From positions 310,001-374,000 of the forward strand of contig NZ_BBVD01000005.1 of NCBI RefSeq assembly GCF_000964545.1: a stretch of 64,000 bases of DNA, written 5' to 3'. Positions 57,210-64,000 of the stretch are shown here, one piece after another; the stretch's first letter is position 1; each line of letters opens with the position of its first letter. The notes beneath the pieces are model-generated. The model did no database searches. It saw only the letters and a list, made by a program, of their open reading frames with translations, and had not been told where the DNA came from. The translations under genes and the position numbers were made by a program. This DNA is from Comamonas thiooxydans (GTDB lineage: Bacteria > Pseudomonadota > Gammaproteobacteria > Burkholderiales > Burkholderiaceae_C).

Positions 57210-59597
57210 TTGACTTCATCTTTCGTGCTATCTCCAGAACGCCAGGGATTCATCCTTACTCGCAATTGGCGAGACACACCGGCGGGCGTCGAGCTTGAGT
57301 ATTGGCTGGCAACCGATAGCGGCCCCCTGAAGGTCCTCCTGACTGCACAGAAATCTGTGGCTTTCGTCGAGGCTCGGCACAAAGGAGCGGTAGAGGCGCA
57401 ACTCCCGCCCCTGGCTGGAGCGGAATTGCGGGAACTGGGACTGAAGAGTTTTCAGCAAGAGCCCGTCTTGGGTATCTATGCCAGGAGTTTTCGTCAATTA
57501 CGGCGACTTGCACGCACTCTCCAGCAACTAGGCATTCCCCTTCTGGAAGCCGATGTTCGACCACATGAGCGTTACTTGATGGAGCGCTTCATCACGGCGG
57601 GCGTCACGCTGCAAGGCGGACGAACAGAACATGCGACGCTGGTGAACTGCAAGCTTGTTCCTGCGCCCGATTTCCGGCCGGTTCTGAAGGTCGTGTCATT
57701 GGACATCGAGACCAGTCAGCATCAAGATCTGTATTCGATCGCACTGGACGGCATGGCGGAGCGCGTCGTTTTCATGCTGGGTGAGGCTCCTGCCAAACCC
57801 TTAAGAACGCCTGGTTTCGAGCTGATTCATTGCTCAACACGCAAAGCCATGATTGACAGGCTCAACGACTGGTTTGCACGCAATGATCCGGACGTCATCA
57901 TTGGATGGAATGTCATTCAGTTCGACCTGCGTGTGCTGCAGAAAACTGCAGACGAATGTGCAACACCTCTACTCCTTGGGCGTGAGCGCAAGCCCATTGC
58001 ATGGCGAACTCATCCCGGCAAACAAGGCTATCTGTTTGCTCCCATGCCAGGACGAGTTGTCGTTGACGGGATTGAAGCGCTCTGGGCCGCGGTCTGGAGC
58101 TTTCCGTCGTTCAGCCTCGAGAACGTCGCGCAAGAGCTTCTTGGCGAAGGCAAGGACATTGGAGACGAATACGACAAGATGGCCGAAATCGAGCGGCGCT
58201 ACCAGCTAGACAAGCCCGCTCTTGCAGCCTACAACATACGCGACTGCGAGCTGGTTCTACGAATCTTCGAAAAGGCGAAGCTGCTGCAGTTTGCGATGGA
58301 GCGCGCCCACACCACGGGCCTGCAGCTCGACCAGTTCGGTGGTTCCATTGCTGCATTCAGCCATCACTATTTGCCACGCATGCACCGCATGGGGTATGTC
58401 GCGCCCAACGTGGGCGATGTTCAAGGCAAGTCCTCCCCCGGCGGCTACGTCATGGACTCCAAGCCTGGCTTCTACGACTCCGTCGTGGTTCTGGACTACA
58501 AGAGTCTCTATCCATCAATCATCCGCACCTTCCTCGTCGACCCCGTGGGTTTGGTAGAGGGCCGACATGCCAGCTCTTCTGAGCTTTTGATCAAAGGCCC
58601 AAGGGGCACGCTCTTTTCTCGCGAGAAGCACTGTCTCCCGGAAATCGTGACCACCCTCTGGCAGGCCCGAGATGAAGCCAAACGCACCAGGAACGAACCA
58701 CTGTCGCAAGCGCTCAAGCTGGTGATGAACTCATTCGCTGGGGTGCTAGGCGCGTCGGAATGCAGATTCTTCAATCCGGATTTGATTTCAGCCATTACCT
58801 TACGTGGCCACGAAATGGTGAAGCTCACAAGGGATCTGGTCGAAGAGCGCGGATACGAAGTTATTTATGGAGACACGGACTCCATCTTTATTTGGCTCAA
58901 GCGGTCCCATACTACCGAAGAGGCATATGCCGTGGCTGCCAGGCTGGCCCAGGACATCAACGCGTGGTGGATTCAAACCCTGCACCAAGAGCAAGGCCTG
59001 AAAAGCTTTCTTGAGATCGAGTTCGACACGTATTACAAGAAGTTCTTCATGCCCACCATCCGCGGCTCGGACGTCGGCAGCAAGAAGCGCTATGCCGGCT
59101 TGGGTGTGGATGCCGCCGGAAACGAATCGATGATCTACCGCGGCCTCGAAATGGCACGCAGCGACTGGACATTGCTGGCACGGCAGTTCCAGGAGGGCTT
59201 GCTCTCGCGTGTCTTCCAAGGTGTCCCCTACCGCGAGTTTGTCATCAAGTACGCCCATTCGACACTGGCGGGCAAGAAGGATGATCTGCTCATCTATCGC
59301 AAACGCCTGCGACATCGCCTGGATGCCTACGTGGCCAATGTGCCGCCACAGGTCCGTGCCGCTCGCATTGCCGATGAGTACAACGATCACGTGGGGCGAC
59401 CCAGGCAGTACCAGAACGGCGGCTGGATCCAATACGTCATGACCAAGAATGGCCCTGAGCCTTTGGAAATCCGCCGCTCACGCATCGATTACGAGCACTA
59501 TCTGGCGAAACAGATCAAGCCGATTGCCGACTCGATCTTGATCCCTCTCGGAGAGGACTTCGTCACTCTCACATCTTCTCAACAGGAGCTTTTCTAG
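57210..59597 (+). CDS. polB: DNA polymerase II (family B), motif-B tyrosine replaced by alanine
   Basis: A 795-residue family B polymerase close to E. coli Pol II over its whole length. Exonuclease motifs are intact: DIET (ExoI), WNVIQFDL (ExoII) and YNIRDCEL (ExoIII). So are polymerase motifs A (DYKSLYPSI) and C (YGDTDSI). Motif B reads KLVMNSFAGVLG, where family B enzymes normally have tyrosine before the glycine (NSxYG); here it is Ala510. Initiation is at TTG 57210, matching the Pol II N-terminus (GFILTRNWRDTPAG). Pol II acts in DNA-damage tolerance and repair. Confidence 0.93.
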   Translation: MTSSFVLSPERQGFILTRNWRDTPAGVELEYWLATDSGPLKVLLTAQKSVAFVEARHKGAVEAQLPPLAGAELRELGLKSFQQEPVLGIYARSFRQLRRLARTLQQLGIPLLEADVRPHERYLMERFITAGVTLQGGRTEHATLVNCKLVPAPDFRPVLKVVSLDIETSQHQDLYSIALDGMAERVVFMLGEAPAKPLRTPGFELIHCSTRKAMIDRLNDWFARNDPDVIIGWNVIQFDLRVLQKTADECATPLLLGRERKPIAWRTHPGKQGYLFAPMPGRVVVDGIEALWAAVWSFPSFSLENVAQELLGEGKDIGDEYDKMAEIERRYQLDKPALAAYNIRDCELVLRIFEKAKLLQFAMERAHTTGLQLDQFGGSIAAFSHHYLPRMHRMGYVAPNVGDVQGKSSPGGYVMDSKPGFYDSVVVLDYKSLYPSIIRTFLVDPVGLVEGRHASSSELLIKGPRGTLFSREKHCLPEIVTTLWQARDEAKRTRNEPLSQALKLVMNSFAGVLGASECRFFNPDLISAITLRGHEMVKLTRDLVEERGYEVIYGDTDSIFIWLKRSHTTEEAYAVAARLAQDINAWWIQTLHQEQGLKSFLEIEFDTYYKKFFMPTIRGSDVGSKKRYAGLGVDAAGNESMIYRGLEMARSDWTLLARQFQEGLLSRVFQGVPYREFVIKYAHSTLAGKKDDLLIYRKRLRHRLDAYVANVPPQVRAARIADEYNDHVGRPRQYQNGGWIQYVMTKNGPEPLEIRRSRIDYEHYLAKQIKPIADSILIPLGEDFVTLTSSQQELF

Positions 59598-59615
59598 CGA
59601 TCCCGGCTCATGCTC

Positions 59616-61877
59616 TCACGCTTTCTGGAAAGGCAGCTCGCGTGGTGTATGGCCGCTCAGCTTGGCGATGGCGTTGGCAAAAGCGGGGGCCAATGGCGGC
59701 ACACCCGGCTCGCCCATACCTGTGGGCGCATCGGCACTCGGCACGATATGCACGGAGATCGCGGGCATATCGGTTAAGCGGGCCACGGTGTAATCATTGA
59801 AGTTACCCTGCTCCACCTGTCCATCCTTGAAGGTGATCGCAGCCCCAGGCAAGCACATGCCAAGGCCCATCAAGGCACCACCCTGCACCTGAGCCTCGAC
59901 ACTCCGAGGGTTCACCGCCAGATTGCAATGCACGCCAGCTGTAACCGCATGCAGCTTGGGAGCACCATCCTTCATCGATGCCTCGACCACATAGGCAACC
60001 ACCGAGTCGAAAGACTGATGCACAGCCACGCCCCAGGCTCTGCCTTCGGCCAGTTGGCGCTTTCCGTAGCCCGACTTTTCGACTGCCAGCTGCAACGCGG
60101 CCTTGTGACGCGGATGCCTGTCGCCAAACTGCTGCAGCCTGTATGCGACAGGATCTTGCTTTACAGCTCGGGCAATTTCATCCATCAAGGTCTCCATCAC
60201 ATAAGCGGTGTGCGTAGAGCCCACGCTGCGCCACCAGAGAACCGGCGCATTGAGCTCGGGGTGATGCACCGAGAGTCGCATCGGCAGGTCATAGGGCTCC
60301 TTCATGCCTTCAACCGTAGTGGTGTCCACTCCGTTCTTGAGCATGAAGCCCTCAAACGCCGTGCCTTTGGCAAGCGACTGGCCTACGATCACATGGTCCC
60401 AGGCAATCACCTTTCCCTTGTCGTCAAAACCTATTTCGGCGCGATGCACATGCATGGGTCGGTAATAGCCTCCTTTGACATCGTCCTCGCGGCTCCAGAT
60501 CATGCGCACCGGTGCGTCAATACCAGATGTTCTGGCAGCCTTGGCAATCTCGCAGGCTTCGGCCACGTAGTCACTGCGCGGGTTGGCACGGCGGCCGAAA
60601 CCGCCCCCCGCCATCTGAACATTGACTCGGACATTCTGCGGTGCCACGCCAAGCACGCGCACAGCCGTTGCAACTTCCCAGCCCGGGGCCTGCGTGCCCA
60701 ACCAAAGCTCAACCTTGGCATCCTTTCCTGCACCTGTCACACGCACCGTGCAGTTCAGCGGCTCCATCGGCGTATGGGCAAGGTAGGGGAAGACATATTC
60801 GGCACTGATTTTGTGAACAGCTCCGTTCAATGCCGAAACATCGGCATTGAACTTGAGTGCGCCCGGCTTCTTGGCCAGTTCACGATACTGCGCCAGTTGC
60901 CGAGCCGAATCGACTTTGCCAACCGCTGCGCTGTCCCACTGGATTTTCAGGGCATCGCGACCCTGCTTGGCTGGCCAGTAACCATCGGCCAGCACCGCAA
61001 CCAGCTCGCCCCCCCACACGCTGGGCACACGAAGCACTGCACGCACACCCTTGATGGCTTTGGCTGCCGCATCGTCCACCGATTGAATCTTGCTTCCATA
61101 CACCGGCGGATGTGCCACAACTGCGGTCAACATACCCGGCAGATGCATGTCGATGCCGTAGGACTGTCTGCCGCTGGACTTGGCACGTGCATCGAGCCGT
61201 CCCGTGGCATGACCGATGATGCGAAAGTCTTTGGCGTCCTTGAGCTTCACCTGCTGCGGAACAGGCATCTTCATGGCCTCATCCGCCAACTCGCCGTAGC
61301 CCAGCTTCTTGCCCCGAGGCCCGATCACCTGTCCTGCCTGAGTGCGCAAGGACTGCGGGTCTACACCCCAGCGCTTGGCGGCCGTGGCCAGCAGCATGGA
61401 GCGGGTACGCGCCCCCAGTTCACGATACTGGACATACGAGTTCTTGATGGCAGTGGAGCCGCCCGTCAGATGCATTCCCATGACCGGATCCAGATATGCG
61501 GGATCGGCATTGCCGTGCGCGCTCTGCACCTTGGACCAATCGGCGTCCAGCTCTTCGGCCAGCACCATGGGCAGGCCGGTTTGCACGCCTTGGCCGAACT
61601 CCAGACGGTTGATGGTGATCGTCACCGCTCCATCACGATCAATCTTCACAAAAGCCGATGGCTGCTGGTAAGGCTTTAGTGCGCTTGTAGAAACCTGTTC
61701 GTTACCCTTCGCCTGTGCCGACACAGCTGCGGGAAATACACCCAGCGCAAAACCCGAGGCCGTCGCCAGCTTGAGGAAATCGCGCCGCTCGAGCTTTAGG
61801 CCTGCATCTATGGAGTCAGCCGCCAGCACACGCAGACCTTTGGGCAGGTCGGCAAAAAGATGATTGGGAATAGGCAT
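59616..61877 (-). CDS. Xanthine dehydrogenase-family molybdopterin-binding subunit (IorB-like)
   Basis: A 753-residue molybdoenzyme large subunit of the isoquinoline oxidoreductase/aldehyde dehydrogenase branch. A Tat signal (ERRDFLKLATASGFALGVF) follows an unusually long 30-residue N-region, so the enzyme acts in the periplasm. Molybdopterin segments include GGGFGRRANP and the catalytic glutamate loop GMGEPGVPPLAPA near the C-terminus. AAGGAG precedes ATG 61877. It is paired with the [2Fe-2S] subunit upstream; no cytochrome c subunit is in view. Confidence 0.9.
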   Translation of the reverse strand: MPIPNHLFADLPKGLRVLAADSIDAGLKLERRDFLKLATASGFALGVFPAAVSAQAKGNEQVSTSALKPYQQPSAFVKIDRDGAVTITINRLEFGQGVQTGLPMVLAEELDADWSKVQSAHGNADPAYLDPVMGMHLTGGSTAIKNSYVQYRELGARTRSMLLATAAKRWGVDPQSLRTQAGQVIGPRGKKLGYGELADEAMKMPVPQQVKLKDAKDFRIIGHATGRLDARAKSSGRQSYGIDMHLPGMLTAVVAHPPVYGSKIQSVDDAAAKAIKGVRAVLRVPSVWGGELVAVLADGYWPAKQGRDALKIQWDSAAVGKVDSARQLAQYRELAKKPGALKFNADVSALNGAVHKISAEYVFPYLAHTPMEPLNCTVRVTGAGKDAKVELWLGTQAPGWEVATAVRVLGVAPQNVRVNVQMAGGGFGRRANPRSDYVAEACEIAKAARTSGIDAPVRMIWSREDDVKGGYYRPMHVHRAEIGFDDKGKVIAWDHVIVGQSLAKGTAFEGFMLKNGVDTTTVEGMKEPYDLPMRLSVHHPELNAPVLWWRSVGSTHTAYVMETLMDEIARAVKQDPVAYRLQQFGDRHPRHKAALQLAVEKSGYGKRQLAEGRAWGVAVHQSFDSVVAYVVEASMKDGAPKLHAVTAGVHCNLAVNPRSVEAQVQGGALMGLGMCLPGAAITFKDGQVEQGNFNDYTVARLTDMPAISVHIVPSADAPTGMGEPGVPPLAPAFANAIAKLSGHTPRELPFQKA

Positions 61878-61894
61878 GGGATGTGCTCCTTCTT

Positions 61895-62359
61895 TTAGGC
61901 CGACAGGTTTTTGGCAGCATCGTGGATGGCTGCACGAATGCGTGTATAGGTTCCGCAGCGGCAGATATTGCCCGCCATGGCTGCATCGATGTCCGCATCG
62001 CTTGGCTGGCGATTGCTTTTGAGCAGCGCGGTCGCACTCATGATTTGCCCACTTTGGCAATAGCCGCATTGCGCCACATCGTTGCGAACCCACGCATCCT
62101 CGACAGCCTTGCCCACCTTGTCTGCAGCTTGCGCTTCGATGGTGTCGATTTTTTGCCCTTGCGCCGCCGATATGGGCGTAATGCAAGAACGGATGGCCTG
62201 GCCGTTCAAGTGCACAGTGCATGCTCCGCACATGGCCATGCCGCAACCGAATTTGGTCCCTGTCATACCCAGTGTGTCACGCAGGGTCCAGAGGATGGGC
62301 GTTGAAGGATCCACATCAGCCGATGCGGGCTTGCCGTTGAGAGTGAATTTGACAGGCAT
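61895..62359 (-). CDS. [2Fe-2S] subunit of the molybdoenzyme (IorA-like)
   Basis: A 154-residue small subunit with both clusters: plant-type ferredoxin site CGMAMCGAC with an upstream cysteine, and the helical-bundle site CGYCQSGQ plus CRCGTY. It passes electrons from the molybdenum centre. It has no signal peptide and is probably co-exported with the Tat-targeted partner. It lies 17 bases upstream of that gene, and the start is at MPVKFTLNG. Confidence 0.92.
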   Translation of the reverse strand: MPVKFTLNGKPASADVDPSTPILWTLRDTLGMTGTKFGCGMAMCGACTVHLNGQAIRSCITPISAAQGQKIDTIEAQAADKVGKAVEDAWVRNDVAQCGYCQSGQIMSATALLKSNRQPSDADIDAAMAGNICRCGTYTRIRAAIHDAAKNLSA

Positions 62360-62481
62360 GGGGGGCTTTCTTGTTTGCTTTTCGACACGGTGATTGCTGC
62401 AGGCACCTGGGCAGCGCGTGAAGCAGAGGCAGTGTGCGCCAGGCAATGCAAAAGAAAAAGTCAAGCAATCTATTTAAGTTA

Positions 62482-62496
62482 TTAAGTTTTACTTAA
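62482..62496. promoter_or_regulatory. Candidate LysR operator before the molybdoenzyme operon
   Basis: The perfect inverted repeat TTAAGT-TTT-ACTTAA lies 12 bases before the LysR start, in an A/T-rich divergent gap. It matches the T-N11-A form. A further TTTAAGT lies just upstream, suggesting a second half site. Confidence 0.6.
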
Positions 62497-62507
62497 AAAT
62501 AGAGAAC

Positions 62508-63446
62508 ATGAAGCCCGAAATACTCGCCTATCTGGCTGCCTTTGAGCAGGTAGCTCAGCATCGCAGTCTGACCTACGCCGCCCACGCCATCGGGGTCACG
62601 CCGGCCGCACTGTCCCAGACGATCAAGAAACTGGAAACCCGTCTGGATGTACGCCTGTTCGATCGAACAACGCGCAGCCTCAATCTGACAGAAGCCGGGA
62701 GAATCTATCTGGAGCGCATTTCCCCGGCCCTCACCAACCTGCGCGAAGCGACCGAGGATCTTCAGCTCCAAGCTGGCGTCGAAGGCGGCACGCTGCGCCT
62801 CACCATCTCCCATCCTGCTGGCCAGGTGCTCGTCGAGCCAATGCTCGCCGAGTTCTTTGCACTGCATCCGCACATTCACGTCGAGCTGGTCTATGACGAC
62901 GGCTTTGTGGACATCGTGCGAGAAGGATTTGACGTCGGCATACGCAATGGCGAGTCACTGGAGGGCGATATGGTCGCCGTGCCACTCACACAGGATCTGA
63001 CCATGTGTTTCGGTGCATCTCCTGCTTACCTCAAAACACACGGCACACCCGAGCACCCCGACGAGTTGGAGCAGCACCTATGCATCAACTACCGCATGAG
63101 CAGCAGCGGCGCAGTCTACAAGTGGGAATTCAATATCGACGGCAAACTGAGCGAGCGCTCCGTGAGCGGGCCACTGACAGTCAACCATAGTGACACGGCC
63201 ATGCGCGCGGCCCTGGATGGTATCGGTGTGATTACCGGCTGGCGCGAATCCATGACCGACGCATTCAACACAGGCCAGTTGGTTGAAGTACTGAAACCCT
63301 ATTGGGCAAGCTTCCCGGGCTTCTATGCCTATTACCCACACCGCACACACCTGCCTCTCAAGACCCGGATATTTCTTGATTTTCTAGTCCAGCATGTGCA
63401 GCGCAATGGCTTGTCCGAAACAGCCCGCGGGCAAATGAGGCCCTGA
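62508..63446 (+). CDS. LysR-family regulator, likely of the molybdoenzyme operon
   Basis: A 312-residue LysR-type regulator: helix-turn-helix in SLTYAAHAIGVTPAALSQTI (about residues 19-38) and effector domain from about residue 95 (GTLRLTISHPAGQVLVEPML). It belongs to the group with a truncated WxR-type substrate pocket (AAFEQVAQHRSLT). It is divergent from the [2Fe-2S]/molybdopterin genes, so it probably regulates them. Confidence 0.87.
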   Translation: MKPEILAYLAAFEQVAQHRSLTYAAHAIGVTPAALSQTIKKLETRLDVRLFDRTTRSLNLTEAGRIYLERISPALTNLREATEDLQLQAGVEGGTLRLTISHPAGQVLVEPMLAEFFALHPHIHVELVYDDGFVDIVREGFDVGIRNGESLEGDMVAVPLTQDLTMCFGASPAYLKTHGTPEHPDELEQHLCINYRMSSSGAVYKWEFNIDGKLSERSVSGPLTVNHSDTAMRAALDGIGVITGWRESMTDAFNTGQLVEVLKPYWASFPGFYAYYPHRTHLPLKTRIFLDFLVQHVQRNGLSETARGQMRP

Positions 63447-63803
63447 TCGCGGCTTCTTCTGGTGTCTTTCTTGATCAGTGACTTCCCGTCATTTATACAT
63501 TTAAGTCTCATGTCCCATCGCCGGACACTCTTCAAAGGACGGAAATCCCCCTGCCGTAGCTTGGCAACGATGGTTGCTGCTCATGTCCGCATCGCGAGCT
63601 ACCGTCAACGCCAGGTTTCTGGCCAGCAGGAGACCATGAATGTCAGTTCCAGCCCGATTATTTGCTTGAGGTCCGCCACCAGGGCTCTGGAACAAGCGCA
63701 GCAGACTCCATGCTGCCGTTCAAACCGAGCAAGAGCAGATCCTGCGCGACGATTTCTACATCCAATGATCTAGTTAAGTTTGAGCCCCAAAGAATTCACG
63801 GGG
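63447..63803. other. Gap after the LysR gene, no gene recognised
   Basis: About 360 bases with fragmentary open frames only. One stretch (about 63690-63775) reads as a short coding-like segment ending in a stop, which could be a decayed gene end, but nothing is recognisable. GC falls toward the partial gene that follows. Confidence 0.4.
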
Positions 63804-64000
63804 TCAATACAAAAAACCGTCTCTCTCAAAGAAGCTTCGGTAGATCTGATCTTCAGCTTGCAAAAATGGTTTGAATTGCTTGTAGTCCTTGTATGCAACC
63901 TCAAAGCCTGTATTTTCTAGTTGATCCACAAAGCCCGTTTCTTTGATCACGTTGTTGATCTCGGCGGATAGAAATAGAGCCAGTTCGGATGACGCTCCCT
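63804..64000 (-). CDS. C-terminal part of a Bug/TctC-like binding protein (runs off the window)
   Basis: The last 64 residues of a protein whose start lies beyond base 64000. The reading ends GFLY, and the segment ENTGFEVAYKDYKQFKPFLQ resembles the C-terminal helix of tripartite tricarboxylate transporter binding proteins (usual pattern: LENxGxEVxxxDxxxFxxFL). GC is visibly lower than in the rest of the window, suggesting later acquisition. The identification is tentative because only the end is visible. Confidence 0.5.
   Translation of the reverse strand, partial: GASSELALFLSAEINNVIKETGFVDQLENTGFEVAYKDYKQFKPFLQAEDQIYRSFFERDGFLY

Noticed and set aside
59928..61679. A 583-codon plus-strand frame opposite the molybdoenzyme large subunit
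   Set aside because: It lies fully inside a gene with Tat signal, molybdopterin motifs and an operon partner.

Overview
The window looks like chromosomal DNA of a Comamonadaceae bacterium, most likely a Comamonas species. This is inferred from the GC-rich codon use, two Bug/TctC-type binding proteins, many LysR regulators, a separate bioMNY operon, and short intergenic repeats typical of that family. I ran no database search. No rRNA, tRNA, insertion sequence, prophage or CRISPR array was seen.

Layout. 0-5.6 kb: B12-dependent ribonucleotide reductase, a DHFR/RibD-like reductase, a small secreted protein and a ClC chloride channel. 5.8-12.4 kb: an iron-siderophore uptake locus (ECF sigma factor, FecR anti-sigma, TonB receptor with STN domain, PepSY protein, two small membrane proteins) headed by a perfect inverted-repeat Fur box. 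12.7-16.1 kb: class A beta-lactamase divergent from an AmpR-like regulator, a glutathione transferase and DsbB. 16.2-20.5 kb: sulfate transport (sbp-cysT-cysW-cysA). 20.7-23.8 kb: small hydrolase, LysR and azoreductase, membrane protein.

23.9-30.1 kb is the most striking part. On the minus strand a TPP riboswitch heads a run that encodes a LuxE-like acyl-protein synthetase, a LuxC-like acyl-CoA reductase, a ThiXYZ/THI5-type ABC transporter and a short-chain dehydrogenase. Read together they suggest uptake of a thiamine-related carboxylic acid and its two-step reduction to an alcohol, a possible undescribed salvage route for an oxidised thiamine precursor. A YncD/PqqU-like TonB receptor is divergent from it, and a biotin-uptake operon follows (bioMNY plus a ligase and thiolase of the yhfT/yhfS kind, then a nitroreductase).

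38.8-42 kb: methionine transporter metN-metI and metQ with an OB-fold gene between them. 43.1-47.6 kb: DUF1329, DUF1254 and an alkyl-sulfatase-like hydrolase. 47.6-49.8 kb: a sulfide/persulfide locus (Blh, BigR with both sensor cysteines, two YeeE/PmpAB proteins). 50-63.4 kb: three LysR-governed accessory catabolic units (PRPP-transferase plus M20 amidohydrolase; FAD monooxygenase plus Bug protein; xanthine-dehydrogenase-type molybdoenzyme). DNA polymerase II lies among them with an alanine in place of the conserved motif-B tyrosine. The window ends inside a lower-GC Bug-like gene on the minus strand.

Several minus-strand transporter genes (cysA, sbp, the thiamine-locus binding protein, metQ) carry the same hairpin repeat 2-6 bases after the stop codon, possibly a 3'-end mRNA element.
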